Below are positions 17,785 through 27,511 of a stretch of 64,000 bases of DNA, in pieces. Each line of letters opens with the position of its first letter. Position 1 is the first letter of the stretch. The DNA is from Rickettsia hoogstraalii (GTDB lineage: Bacteria > Pseudomonadota > Alphaproteobacteria > Rickettsiales > Rickettsiaceae): contig NZ_CCXM01000001.1 of NCBI RefSeq assembly GCF_000825685.1, positions 953,828-1,017,827 of the forward strand, given 5' to 3'. The notes beneath the pieces are model-generated. The model had not been told where the DNA came from. It did not search any database and saw nothing but the letters and a program-made list of their open reading frames with translations. The translations under genes were made by a program, and so were the position numbers.

Positions 17785-18994
17785 ATGTCTTTCATACAAA
17801 AACTAAAAAAATATTTTTATACAAAATTTAATAAAGAATATAAGGCTTTATATGAGCAAGCTAATGAATTTCATAAAAGTGGCAATTATAAAGAGGCGAT
17901 AAGACTTTATGATAAGATGATTAGTTTGTATCCTAATGAAAATGAACCGTATCTAGGTAAAGGATCAATACTAAGTATGTGGGGAAAAAGCAGGAAGCCA
18001 TTCAAATCTATAAAAAACTTATAATGCTTAATCCTAATTGTGCAAAAGCATATGAAAGTATAGGAAATATCTTAAATGATGAATTTCTTGAAGAATATGA
18101 AGAAGCAATAAGTTTTTATGATAAAGCAATAGCACTTGAGCCTAAAAATATTCAAGTATATTGGGCAAAAGCTGAGGCCTTAAATGCTCTTGACGACAAA
18201 CAAGAAGAATTAGTCAAAGTTGTTGATAAAGCGGTTAAGCTTGATAGAAAAAAACAATATTTAGATGGTGATATTTTATTTGAGATAGGGAAATATGACC
18301 TTGCTATATTGGCTTTTAGTAATAGCATTAAGAAATATCCTTTTCTGATTCTTATAATGCTGATTTTTATTATAAAATAAGCTCAGTATTACTTAAAATA
18401 CGTAAATATAATGAAGCATTAGATAATATAAACAAAGCTATAGAGTTAAAACCAAATAAGTATTGGTATTACTATGCTTGTCAAGCGGATAGTTTAAAAG
18501 AATTAAGAAGATTTGAAGAAGCATTAACAGCATGTGATAAAGCAATTGAATTAGGAGGTGCTTATTTATATCATCAAAAAGCGATTATACTAGATGAAAT
18601 AGGTAAATATGATGAAGCTATAATATGCTTAAATAAAGGAATTATGCAATATCCTTCATACGACCTAGAAATATATGTACAATTAAAAGCTAAAATTTTA
18701 TGTAAGCTTAATAAATATGATGAAGCTTTAGAAATTTTAAGGAATAACAAAAATTTTGATACTCCTTACTCAGAGATTTTAACAGAAGATCTAATTTATA
18801 TATTAGAAAAAGCTGAAAAATATGAAGAATTACTTACAGAGTATGACCGATTAATAACAAATTATCCTTATAATGCAAAACTTTACGATATGAAAGGTAT
18901 AGTGTTTGAAAAACTTGGGCGTCTTGATGAAGCAGCAGAATGCTACAATAAAATGATTGACATTAAACAATGGATAAAAAGTTTAAAGCAGTAA
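17785..18994 (+). pseudogene. Tetratricopeptide-repeat protein, frameshifted
   Basis: The frame opens MSFIQKLKKYFYTKFNKEYK and carries successive 34-residue TPR units (YKEAIRLYDKMISLYPNENE, YEEAISFYDKAIALEPKNIQ, YNEALDNINKAIELKPNKYW, RLDEAAECYNKMIDIK). The repeats continue through three frames: a break near 17980-18000, where GKKQEAIQIYKKLI takes over, and a second near 18345-18375. Together they would encode about 400 residues with some ten TPRs. TPR proteins act as protein-binding scaffolds. It starts 12 bases after holB, so the gene was probably cotranscribed with it. It is now broken unless it is read as three shorter pieces. Confidence 0.8.
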
Positions 18995-19181
18995 ATTGCT
19001 TAAAATGTTTTTAAGATGCCTATCATTAAAAAATTACTTAAAATGCCTTATTAATAAATTCCTTCAACTTCTTCAAATTAGTATCACTTTTCTAAATTGT
19101 AGCTCAAAAAACCATAAAATATATTGTTGCTAAAACATATTGAGCAAAATATATTAGAACTTTATAAATTAAATTATTTGC

Positions 19182-20531
19182 ATGTTTAAAACTTTAACAC
19201 AAAATTTAACGAAGATTTTTGATAAGCTAGTTAGCTCAGGCATTTTGACGGAAGCTCAAATAGATGCTGCTATGCGGGATATAAGAGTAGCTCTTTTAGA
19301 GTCGGATGTTGCATTACCGGTGATAAAAGATTTTATAGCGGAAGTTAAACAAAAGGCACTCGGGCAGGAGGTTATTAAATCCGTTTCACCGGGGCAGATG
19401 ATAATTAAAATTATTCATGAAGAGATGATAAATCTCTTAGCTTCAAGTGAAAGTGAGATAAAGCTAAATTTAAATTCAAAGCCGCCGGTAAATTTCCTAA
19501 TGGTAGGGCTGCAAGGGAGCGGTAAAACTACGGCGAGTAGTAAGCTTGCTTTACGACTTAAAAATCAAAATAAAAAAGTTTTACTTGTTTCTTTGGATAC
19601 TTACAGACCGGCCGCACAAGAGCAACTTGCTATACTTGCAAACTCAGTACAGATTAATTCATTACCTATTGTGCAAGGTGAGAAACCTCTTGATATTGTC
19701 AAAAGAGCTATTGCCGAGGCTAAAATTTCTGCTTATGACGTCGTAATTTATGATACGGCAGGTCGTACACAAATTGATAAAGAGATGATGGAGGAAGCTC
19801 TTGCAATAAAAAAGATAGTGGAGCCTACGGAAACTTTGTTAGTAGTTGATAGTATGACAGGGCAGGATGCAGTAGTTACGGCAAGTAGTTTTAATGAAAA
19901 GTTAGAGATTTCAGGATTAATTTTATCTAGAATTGATGGTGATTCCAAGGGCGGTGCAGCACTCAGTGTAAAATATATTACTAAAAAGCCGATTAAATTT
20001 TTAAGTAGTGGTGAAAAACTAACTGATTTAGAAGAATTCGATGCTGAACGTTTAGCTTCTCGAATACTTGATATGGGCGATATTATCTCTTTTGTTGAAA
20101 AAGCAGCTAGTATTGTTGATAGAGAAGAAGCCGAAAAAACGGAAGCTAAATTAAAAAAGGGTAAGTTTGATCTAAATGATTATCTTCAGCAAATGAGAAG
20201 CATAAAAAAAATGGGAGGTTTTGGTAGTATACTTAGCATGTTACCGGGTAGCGGTAAAATTATGGATCAAATAGATCAATCAAAATTAAATAGTAAAATA
20301 ATTGAACATCAAGAAGCAATTATTTTATCTATGACGCTGAAAGAACGTAAGAATCCAGACATCATTAATGCTTCTCGTAGAAAACGTATAGCTGCTGGAG
20401 CAGGGACTACGGTACAAAAGGTAAATATTTTGCTAAAGCAATATAAGCAAATAAGCGAGATGATGAAAAAAGCAAGTAAAATGAATCCTAAAAATCTATT
20501 ACGTAGCGGAATTGGAAAATTATTTTCGTAA
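19182..20531 (+). CDS. ffh: Signal recognition particle GTPase Ffh
   Basis: The protein part of the signal recognition particle, which brings nascent membrane proteins to FtsY and SecYEG. At 449 residues it is complete. Order: N-domain with ALLESDVALPVIKDFI, GTPase domain with P-loop GLQGSGKTT (about residues 107-115), DTYRPAAQEQL, DTAGRTQIDKEMMEEAL and SRIDGDSKGGAAL, then the Met-rich M-domain with DYLQQMRSIKKMGGFGSILS and SRRKRIAAGAGTTVQ, which bind signal sequence and 4.5S RNA. The 4.5S RNA gene was not found in this window. Confidence 0.97.
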   Translation: MFKTLTQNLTKIFDKLVSSGILTEAQIDAAMRDIRVALLESDVALPVIKDFIAEVKQKALGQEVIKSVSPGQMIIKIIHEEMINLLASSESEIKLNLNSKPPVNFLMVGLQGSGKTTASSKLALRLKNQNKKVLLVSLDTYRPAAQEQLAILANSVQINSLPIVQGEKPLDIVKRAIAEAKISAYDVVIYDTAGRTQIDKEMMEEALAIKKIVEPTETLLVVDSMTGQDAVVTASSFNEKLEISGLILSRIDGDSKGGAALSVKYITKKPIKFLSSGEKLTDLEEFDAERLASRILDMGDIISFVEKAASIVDREEAEKTEAKLKKGKFDLNDYLQQMRSIKKMGGFGSILSMLPGSGKIMDQIDQSKLNSKIIEHQEAIILSMTLKERKNPDIINASRRKRIAAGAGTTVQKVNILLKQYKQISEMMKKASKMNPKNLLRSGIGKLFS

Positions 20532-20540
20532 AACGGCATT

Positions 20541-20716
20541 ATTGTATGGATACCCGCACCGTCATTGCGAGGAGCGAAGCGACGTGGCAATCCAGAAAAA
20601 GTAATAAAAAATGCTAAAAATTAGCATTTTTACTGGATTGCCGCGCGGTCTTCGACCGCTCGCAATGACGGTGCGGGTATCCATGCAACAACGCCCGTGC
20701 CGGCTCGCAATGACAG
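20541..20716. repeat. Type A palindromic repeat with shell, copy A4
   Basis: The core from GTCATTGCGAGG (20562) to GCTCGCAATGAC (ending 20669) is enclosed by an excellent outer inverted repeat, TATTGTATGGATACCCGCAC against GTGCGGGTATCCATGCAACA. Inner arms are GGCAATCCAG and CTGGATTGCC around AAAAATGCTAAAAATTAGCA. It lies between the convergent ffh and the oligopeptidase gene. Confidence 0.85.
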
Positions 20717-20718
20717 GT

Positions 20719-22881
20719 CTAATCAATCTTCAATTTCAAAGCATTTGCAAAAAATGTATAGATATTGATAAAATAATTAGCACTGTCTTTTAAGTCACTA
20801 CCGCTACTATGTCCACTATCACTACTCTCTAAGAAATAAGTTGTAATGTTTGGATTTTGCTCAAGTACATATTCCAAAATTCGTGCATGCCATGGATGTA
20901 CACGTTGATCAAGCACTGAACCGGTAATTAAAATAGTAGGATATTTTTGAGTTAAAGATAAATTTTCTAAAGGTGCATATTTTTTAATATGTACTAAATC
21001 ATTTGGATTTTCCGGATCTCCATATTCAGTTACCCATGAATGTCCTGCTCCAAATTCTTTATAGCGTACCATATCAAGTACCGGTACTTCGCATGCTATA
21101 GCTCCAAATAAATCGGGACGCTGAGTCATTGCAACACTTACTAGCAATCCGCCGTTACTTCCTCCTTTAATTCCTAAATACTCAGGGTTAGTAATGTTTT
21201 GCTTTATTAAATCCTCTGCTACTGCAATAAAATCATTAAAGCCGGTTTGACGTTTTATTCCTTGAGCCGCCTTATGCCACTCAGGACCAAATTCTCCGCC
21301 GCCTCTGATATTAGCAAGAACACTCACTCCACCATGTTTAACCCATACTTCATTTTCCATGCGAGAGAAATATGGAGAGTTAATTACTTGAAAACCCCCA
21401 TATGCTTCAAGTAATGTTGGATTCTTACCGTCAAATTTTATACCTTTTTTATAGACAATAAAATATGGTATTTTAACTCCATCCGAGCTTGTAGCTTCCT
21501 TCTGCTCTACAACATAATTTTTGCTATCAAACGGATATAAAGGCTTTCTAATAACTTTTAATTCATGAGTTTTATCCCATAAATATATAGTTGGAGGAAC
21601 TATAGAATTTTCTATAGTAATTAGTGCATCTTCTTCCTCATCATCAGACAACATACCAAAAATTGCATTTTCATAGGGCAGTTTAAAAGTTACCGGTTTT
21701 GTCCATTCATTATTTTCTAATGTAAATGTTACTACTTTTGAAATAACATTCTCATAGCTAGTTAAAAATACAGTATCTTTAGTCATTCCTACAAAATAAA
21801 ATACTTCTCTCTCTGTTGGGGTAAATAATATTTTTAAGCTAGCTTTATCGTTATCTTCTTTTAGAAGATCAGCGTAGTGTATGGCAACAAGTGAACCTGC
21901 TTTTATATTACTATCTTTAAATTGCCAATCGGAACGCAGCAGCCAAAATACATGTTCTTTAAAAGAACCTTCAGGTGTTGCATCTGATGGCATATTTATT
22001 TTTTGTAATTTTAAGCTCTCATCCTTAGTATCTAAAATATAATTATCGTAATTATAAAAATCCTTATCTGCAGATATAAATATTAAAGATGAAGAAATAT
22101 TATCGGATAAAAGTTTACCGGCTGATACACGTATATAATTCTTTGGTATTTCAAATAGTTTTTTGGCTTTCTCTATAGGTTCTCCTCGCTTCCATATGTA
22201 GAGCGAGTTAGGATATAAAGAGTCAGTAACTTCCTCTTTATGTAAAACTGGATTAAATATAATAGTATCTTGGTCAACCCAAGTAGGGACAGTAAATTTA
22301 CTTTCTAGTAATTTTCCGCTACTTGTTTTTGGCTCAAAACCATTTTTTACAAAATCTTTTTTCTCTAAATCCCATTCTCTAAAAAACATCTCATCCTTAC
22401 CGCCAAATGACATGGTAATTAAGAAACGATTAGGGTTTTGAAAACAATTACTTCCACCTCGATACATTACTTTTTTACCGAGTTTTTTGGATAATTTATC
22501 AAAATCGATTAGAACTTCCCAATTTGGTTTATCTTTCGAGTAATTCTCAATCAATGTCCTACGCCATAACCCTTGGGGATTCTTATCATCCATCCAAAAA
22601 TTATATACATACCCTTTACGGATAATACCATATGGAGTTTTTCTTTGGTCATAGAAAATAGATTCTATTTCTTTCTTAACTACCTTATAAGTAGGCATAG
22701 ATTGGAAAGCCTTTTCTGTTTTATCAGTACGCTCTTTTGCCCATTTTAGAGCTTCAGCTCCTTCAGCTTCTTCTAAAAATTTAGTATCTTTCTGGTTATA
22801 TATTTGCTTATCATTATCTCCTATAGCTTGAACACAAAAGGTTAATAAAATAATTGTAAAATAGCAGGTAAGTTTTTTCAT
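20719..22881 (-). CDS. Prolyl-oligopeptidase-family serine peptidase (S9A)
   Basis: A serine peptidase of family S9, often annotated as protease II (ptrB) in Rickettsia. The C-terminal alpha/beta-hydrolase domain carries the nucleophile in GGSNGGLLVSVAMTQRPDLF, the acid region GSVLDQRVHPWHARILEYVL and the His in SSDSGHSSGSD. The N-terminal half is the beta-propeller that admits only short peptides. From the ATG at 22881 there is a probable signal peptide (MKKLTCYFTIILLTFCVQAI), so it is likely periplasmic. Further upstream in-frame residues would hide that signal, so I did not use them. The sequence is closer to prolyl endopeptidase than to E. coli PtrB, which lacks a signal. Confidence 0.87.
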   Translation of the reverse strand: MKKLTCYFTIILLTFCVQAIGDNDKQIYNQKDTKFLEEAEGAEALKWAKERTDKTEKAFQSMPTYKVVKKEIESIFYDQRKTPYGIIRKGYVYNFWMDDKNPQGLWRRTLIENYSKDKPNWEVLIDFDKLSKKLGKKVMYRGGSNCFQNPNRFLITMSFGGKDEMFFREWDLEKKDFVKNGFEPKTSSGKLLESKFTVPTWVDQDTIIFNPVLHKEEVTDSLYPNSLYIWKRGEPIEKAKKLFEIPKNYIRVSAGKLLSDNISSSLIFISADKDFYNYDNYILDTKDESLKLQKINMPSDATPEGSFKEHVFWLLRSDWQFKDSNIKAGSLVAIHYADLLKEDNDKASLKILFTPTEREVFYFVGMTKDTVFLTSYENVISKVVTFTLENNEWTKPVTFKLPYENAIFGMLSDDEEEDALITIENSIVPPTIYLWDKTHELKVIRKPLYPFDSKNYVVEQKEATSSDGVKIPYFIVYKKGIKFDGKNPTLLEAYGGFQVINSPYFSRMENEVWVKHGGVSVLANIRGGGEFGPEWHKAAQGIKRQTGFNDFIAVAEDLIKQNITNPEYLGIKGGSNGGLLVSVAMTQRPDLFGAIACEVPVLDMVRYKEFGAGHSWVTEYGDPENPNDLVHIKKYAPLENLSLTQKYPTILITGSVLDQRVHPWHARILEYVLEQNPNITTYFLESSDSGHSSGSDLKDSANYFINIYTFFANALKLKID

Positions 22882-23097
22882 TATTTTAATAATATCTCTT
22901 AAATTAAAATAGTGTTGTATCATACACCTTGAATAAAATCAAAGAAAATGCTAGGTTTTGTGGGCATTTCTAATTGATTTTATTTTGAAGGCTTTTTTAG
23001 CGAAAATTAATAAAATTTTTGTAGGAATAGTTATTCATTTTTCAAAAAAATCTTATAATTGCTAGCTGCAAATAACCAAAATTAAATCTTTTTAGAA

Positions 23098-24300
23098 ATG
23101 TCCACAGAACCTAAACTAGCAGTAGCAAAAATACAAAATATGAAAGTTACGGTAGATGATTTAAGCATTTATATTCACTGGCCGTTTTGTTTGTCAAAAT
23201 GTCCGTATTGTGATTTTAATTCTCATGTGGCAAGCACTATAGATCATCATCAGTGGCTTAAATCCTATGAAACGGAAATAGAGTATTTTAAGGATATTAT
23301 TCAAAATAAATACATTAAATCTATTTTTTTCGGTGGCGGTACTCCCTCTTTAATGAATCCTGTAATAGTTGAAGGAATAATAAATAAAATCAGTAATCTA
23401 GCAATTATTGATAATCAAACTGAGATAACTCTAGAAACCAATCCTACATCCTTTGAAACTGAGAAGTTTAAAGCATTCAAATCCGCCGGAATTAATCGTG
23501 TTTCGATTGGAGTACAATCCTTAAAAGAAGACGATTTAAAAAAATTAGGTAGAACTCATGATGCTTTGCAAGCCATCAAAACAATTGAGGCAGCAAATTC
23601 GATTTTTCCAAGAGTATCATTTGATTTAATATATGCACGTAGCGGTCAGAAATTAAAAGACTGGCAAGAAGAATTAAAGCAAGCTATGCAACTCGCAAAT
23701 GGCCATATCTCTCTTTATCAATTGACTATCGAAAAAGGTACACCTTTTTATAAATTATTTAAGGAGGGTAATCTGATTTTGCCGCATTCAGATGCGGCAG
23801 CTGAAATGTACGAATGGACGAATCATTATCTAGAATCTAAAAAATATTTTAGATATGAGATATCTAATTATGCTCTAGCAAATCAGGAATGTTTGCATAA
23901 TTTGACTTATTGGAATTATAATAATTATTTAGGTATAGGTCCCGGAGCTCATAGTAGAATAATTGATACTTCAAGTTCGGTATCGGCAATTATGATGTGG
24001 CATAAACCTGAAAAATGGTTAGACTCGGTTAATACAAAAAATGTCAGTATTCAAACTAATACTAAGTTAACGCATCAAGAAATCATTGAAGAAACGTTAA
24101 TGATGGGTTTACGTCTTAGCAAAGGTATAAATATTTCTACATTAGAGCAGAAATTGAACACGAAATTAGAGAATATTTTGGACATGAATAATCTTAAGCA
24201 TTATCAAGCGTTAGATTTAATTAAAATAAATGAAAATATCTATCTTACCGATAAAGGTTTTATGCTCCATAGCTACATAGTACCTAGATTGATTATATGA
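23098..24300 (+). CDS. hemW: Radical SAM heme chaperone HemW
   Basis: A HemN-like radical SAM protein. The iron-sulfur cluster motif is CLSKCPYC (pattern CxxxCxxC, about residues 31-38), followed by FFGGGTPSLM, the radical SAM glycine motif. The presence of HNLTYW (the HNxxYW heme-binding motif) and the lack of an extra N-terminal coproporphyrinogen-oxidase extension point to HemW, a heme-trafficking chaperone for respiratory enzymes, rather than to the true oxygen-independent oxidase HemN. Older Rickettsia annotations call it hemN. The stop overlaps the start of the ankyrin gene (ATGA). Confidence 0.88.
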   Translation: MSTEPKLAVAKIQNMKVTVDDLSIYIHWPFCLSKCPYCDFNSHVASTIDHHQWLKSYETEIEYFKDIIQNKYIKSIFFGGGTPSLMNPVIVEGIINKISNLAIIDNQTEITLETNPTSFETEKFKAFKSAGINRVSIGVQSLKEDDLKKLGRTHDALQAIKTIEAANSIFPRVSFDLIYARSGQKLKDWQEELKQAMQLANGHISLYQLTIEKGTPFYKLFKEGNLILPHSDAAAEMYEWTNHYLESKKYFRYEISNYALANQECLHNLTYWNYNNYLGIGPGAHSRIIDTSSSVSAIMMWHKPEKWLDSVNTKNVSIQTNTKLTHQEIIEETLMMGLRLSKGINISTLEQKLNTKLENILDMNNLKHYQALDLIKINENIYLTDKGFMLHSYIVPRLII

Positions 24301-25088
24301 AAATTATCCAAGTAATTTTAAAGTTTATAATTATTTTTATTATTCCTTCTATTCATGCAATGGAATGTAAACTGGAGTTTAAGACCAAAAAAATATATGT
24401 GGATGGTGTTGAATATAATCAAAAAGTCGGAAATCCAATTACACCTATAGCGGATGCTATTAAGGCAGATAATCTTGAAGAAGTAAAAAAGATATTAGAT
24501 GAGGGATACGGAGTAAATCAACCATGCTTGGGTTGGACTCCTCTAGATTATGCTATATCGAATAATAATATAAAAATTGCCGATTTTTTATTAAAGCGTG
24601 GTGCATCCATGAGTTTAATCCATATAAATGTAGGATTTATGAAGTCGGAAATTGCTGAATTTTTAATTAATCAGGGAATGAGTCCTAATTTAAGATATGA
24701 AGACGGTATTACCGGAATGATGCTAGCCGCAGAAAGAAATAATCCTGATTTAATAAAACTTTTGCTTAAGCTAGGTGTTAATCCTAACGTTCAAAATTCT
24801 AAAACCGGAATGACTTCCCTTATGTATGCAGCATCATATCTTAATGTTGAACCTGTTCGTATTTTATTAGAAGCAGATCAAAAAATTAAAGATTTTAAAG
24901 GAAAAAGAGCTTTAAATTGGATAGCAGTGGATGCTAATAGAAAATTACATGCTTCTGATGGAGAATATTATGCTGCTTTATTTCTTGCTCCATTTAAAAC
25001 TAAACTGAAAATTATAAAAGAAAGAAATAGTATAAAGATTCAAAATAAAGAAAAAGAAATAAAAAAGTTTCTCAATTCTCACCGTTAA
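24297..25088 (+). CDS. Ankyrin-repeat protein with signal peptide
   Basis: A 263-residue protein with an N-terminal hydrophobic signal (MKIIQVILKFIIIFIIPSIH, likely cleaved after HAM or nearby) and ankyrin units from about residue 65: PLDYAISNNNIKIADFLLKR, GITGMMLAAERNNPDLIKLL and TSLMYAASYLNVEPVRILLE. The C-terminus is a Lys/Glu-rich coiled tail (KEKEIKKFLNSHR). It overlaps hemW by four bases, so it is translated from the same message. A Sec signal suggests a periplasmic or exported location. Ankyrin proteins of Rickettsiales are often secreted into host cells, but nothing here shows that directly. Confidence 0.82.
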   Translation: MKIIQVILKFIIIFIIPSIHAMECKLEFKTKKIYVDGVEYNQKVGNPITPIADAIKADNLEEVKKILDEGYGVNQPCLGWTPLDYAISNNNIKIADFLLKRGASMSLIHINVGFMKSEIAEFLINQGMSPNLRYEDGITGMMLAAERNNPDLIKLLLKLGVNPNVQNSKTGMTSLMYAASYLNVEPVRILLEADQKIKDFKGKRALNWIAVDANRKLHASDGEYYAALFLAPFKTKLKIIKERNSIKIQNKEKEIKKFLNSHR

Positions 25089-25144
25089 ATTTTGGTAGTG
25101 TTTCTATTTTATCTTACAAGTAAAAACCTATTCTAATTTTTTTA

Positions 25145-25320
25145 GTGTTATTGCGTGGATACCACCCCGTCATTGCGAGCAGTCGTAGTACTCGCGTGGC
25201 AATCTCATGAAATAATAAGAACTCCTGAGATTGCTTCGTCAAAACTTACAGTTTTTCCTCGCAATGACGACCTTCAGTATCCACGCAACAATGCCTCGTA
25301 GGAATGACATAATTAGCTAG
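25145..25320. repeat. Type A palindromic repeat with shells, copy A5
   Basis: The core runs from GTCATTGCGAGC (25169) to CCTCGCAATGAC (ending 25268). The inner shell is TTATTGCGTGGATACC against GTATCCACGCAACAATG, and on the right there is also the outermost CCTCGTAGGAATGACAT. It lies between the convergent ankyrin gene and gltP. Confidence 0.85.
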
Positions 25321-25335
25321 AAATGTAGATAAGCA

Positions 25336-26535
25336 TTAAGATAAATATACTTCCTTATCTAAAGTATCTTCGCTGTTATCTATAATCATAGTAATTGTTG
25401 CATCGCCGGTAATATTGATAGTAGTACGTAGCATATCAAGTATTCGGTCAATACCGGCAATAATTGCTACTCCCTCTATAGGTAAGTGAACCGAAGAAAG
25501 AACCATAGGAAGCATTATCAAAGAGGCACCGGGAATGCCGGCTCCGCCGATAGATCCAAGTGTTGAGGTGAGAATAATTACTAAATAGTCGTGAGGAGCA
25601 AGCGTTACTCCCATCATTTGAGCAAAGAATATAGTAGTAAGAGATAGATTTATGGCGAATCCGTCCATATTAATTGACGCCCCTATCGGAAGTACGAATG
25701 AAGTACTAGACTCTGAAATGCCAAGCTTTTCACGACAAACTTGCATAGTAGTTGCAAGAGTTGCCTTACTACTTGAAGTAGAAAAAGCAAGTATCTGATA
25801 CTCAAAACTTTTTTTATAAAAAGGTATAGGGGAAACACGGCAGAATACATATATAAGTAAGCCAAAAACTAAATATTGAAATGTCATTGCCACAACTACT
25901 GCTACAACAAGTTTCGATAAACTAATCATTACTTCAACTCCCTGCATGCCTACAATCCAGCCTGTTAAAGCAAAAGCACCGTAAGGGGATAATTGAATAA
26001 CAAACGATATCATTTTTAATATTAATTTTGACATTACATGAATTAAATCAATAACAGGTTCACCGATAGATTTCATTTTGTTTAAGGTAATCCCAACAAA
26101 AATAGCAAAAAATACAACTTGCAAGACATCACCGTTTGCAAAAGCCCCAACAGCATTATCAGGGACGATATTTACAAAAAAATCAATTATATTAAATGAA
26201 GTTCTACTTGTCGTTCCTGAAGAGGTAAAATCTATATGTATGCCTACTCCCGGCTTTAATACTAAGGCAACAGTAAGCCCAAAAACCGTGGCAAAAAAAG
26301 TAGTACCTAAAAAAGCGGCTACCGCTTTCATTCCTACTCTGCCAAGGGCGGAAGTATCATTCATACTAGTGATACCGGAAACCAAACTAAAGAAAATTAA
26401 AGGGGTAATGATCATTTTTATCAAGCGTAAGAAAATGTCACCGATAGGTTTAATATAATTAACATATTGTGGTAAGTATATACCAAATATAATACCTAAG
26501 ATTAACCCTAAGGTAACTTTTTGCCATAATTTCAT
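25336..26535 (-). CDS. gltP: Dicarboxylate/amino acid:cation symporter (GltP type)
   Basis: An inner-membrane carrier of the DAACS family that imports glutamate, aspartate or dicarboxylates with protons or sodium. At 399 residues it is complete. Signatures are the N-terminal FFSLVSGITSMNDTSALGRV, the Ser-rich re-entrant loop AFSTSSSKATLATTM, the NMDG motif as GASINMDGFAINLSLTTIFF (usually NMDGTA), and the second loop GGAGIPGASLIMLPMVLSS. Rickettsiae feed on host amino acids, so glutamate uptake feeding the TCA cycle is a reasonable role. It is transcribed alone, away from the ankyrin gene. Confidence 0.93.
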   Translation of the reverse strand: MKLWQKVTLGLILGIIFGIYLPQYVNYIKPIGDIFLRLIKMIITPLIFFSLVSGITSMNDTSALGRVGMKAVAAFLGTTFFATVFGLTVALVLKPGVGIHIDFTSSGTTSRTSFNIIDFFVNIVPDNAVGAFANGDVLQVVFFAIFVGITLNKMKSIGEPVIDLIHVMSKLILKMISFVIQLSPYGAFALTGWIVGMQGVEVMISLSKLVVAVVVAMTFQYLVFGLLIYVFCRVSPIPFYKKSFEYQILAFSTSSSKATLATTMQVCREKLGISESSTSFVLPIGASINMDGFAINLSLTTIFFAQMMGVTLAPHDYLVIILTSTLGSIGGAGIPGASLIMLPMVLSSVHLPIEGVAIIAGIDRILDMLRTTINITGDATITMIIDNSEDTLDKEVYLS

Positions 26536-26587
26536 AATTTACTTACTTAATTTTTAAATTTGTTCAAGTATAAGTTTATTTACTATT

Positions 26588-26890
26588 TTAGTCAATCCAT
26601 TCTAAGTACTTTTGAAAGCCATAGTCAATATTTATTTTTATTATTTGCGGTAATTCATAATTATGAATTTCAAGGAGTTTATTTTCAATTTCGTTATAAT
26701 TAGAAGATTTTGTTTTAATTACAAGTCTATATTCGGTTTCTAAAGTTACTCTACCATCCCATCTAAAGTAACTTTTGACATCGTCAATTTGAATGCAGGC
26801 AGCAAGATTTAATTCTAACAAAACAGATGCTATTTTCTCGGCAATTTGCAAATCATTAGTAGTAGTTAAAATTAAACAGCAATCTTGCAT
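26588..26890 (-). CDS. cutA: Divalent-cation tolerance protein CutA
   Basis: A 100-residue trimeric, ferredoxin-like-fold protein linked in E. coli to copper and other divalent-cation tolerance, though the biochemical role is unsettled. Family marks are CLILTTTNDLQIAEKIASVL, LAACIQIDDVKSYFRWDGRV, EYRLVIKTKSSNYNEIENKL and the end YELPQIIKINIDYGFQKYLE. It sits two bases downstream of queD, so the two are almost surely one message. Confidence 0.93.
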   Translation of the reverse strand: MQDCCLILTTTNDLQIAEKIASVLLELNLAACIQIDDVKSYFRWDGRVTLETEYRLVIKTKSSNYNEIENKLLEIHNYELPQIIKINIDYGFQKYLEWID

Positions 26891-26892
26891 GC

Positions 26893-27309
26893 TTAAACCT
26901 CAACAAAACAATTAGGTGTTTCATATAGTTTGAGGCTCGCTACGAAGAAGTTTTGACCTACGAAAAGTTTAGGAAAAATTTTATTCTTTAAATGCGTCGC
27001 TATATTTTCTGCAGTTGGGTTATTCTGCATGTAATATATTTTTTGACCGGTACAATTTTCTATTTGCTGCCCCATTTCCTTATCGTCTTGATGTAGGATT
27101 AAGCTATGATCAAAATTTTCATCAATCCATTTTTTAGCTAAATCCTTAATTAAACCAAAATCGATTACCATACCAAGTTTATCGGTTTTGTTTGCGGCTA
27201 TAGCGATCTCAAGAACATAGCGATGACCGTGCAGGAATTGACATTTATTTTGATGTCCTATAATTCTATGTCCTGCATCGAACTCAATACGACGAGTACA
27301 TTTTATCAT
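26893..27309 (-). CDS. queD: 6-carboxy-5,6,7,8-tetrahydropterin synthase QueD
   Basis: A zinc enzyme of the PTPS family for the second step of queuosine biosynthesis. The start [18 protein letters not shown] gives a 138-residue protein with the zinc His residues ([14 protein letters not shown]), the catalytic Cys in [26 protein letters not shown], and [15 protein letters not shown] with the substrate Glu near the C-terminus. An upstream in-frame extension would enter a type A repeat and is not used. The other queuosine genes are not in this window. The stop is two bases before cutA. Confidence 0.92.
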   Translation of the reverse strand: MIKCTRRIEFDAGHRIIGHQNKCQFLHGHRYVLEIAIAANKTDKLGMVIDFGLIKDLAKKWIDENFDHSLILHQDDKEMGQQIENCTGQKIYYMQNNPTAENIATHLKNKIFPKLFVGQNFFVASLKLYETPNCFVEV

Positions 27310-27329
27310 TATTATATACTTCCTTTCTT

Positions 27330-27506
27330 TGAATACGGGATGCAAATCGTCATTGCGAGAAAAATTACGTAGTAATTGACGAAGCAATCCAGTAAAAAAT
27401 TCTGTAAATCAGAATTTTTTTATTATTTTTTCTGGATTGCCACGTCGCTTCGTTCCTCGCAATGACCACTCGGTATCCAAGCAGACAATGCCTCCTCGCA
27501 ATGACA
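27330..27506. repeat. Type A palindromic repeat, copy A6
   Basis: The core runs from GTCATTGCGAGA (27349) to CCTCGCAATGAC (ending 27466). Inner arms are GCAATCCAG and TCTGGATTGCC, with TTCTGTAAATCAGAA at the centre. Shell-like sequence follows (GTATCCAAGCAGACAATGCC). It lies between sucB and queD. Confidence 0.82.
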
Positions 27507-27511
27507 ACTTT

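Noticed and set aside
23098..24300. True oxygen-independent coproporphyrinogen oxidase (HemN)
   Set aside because: The HNxxYW heme-binding motif and the N-terminus favour HemW.
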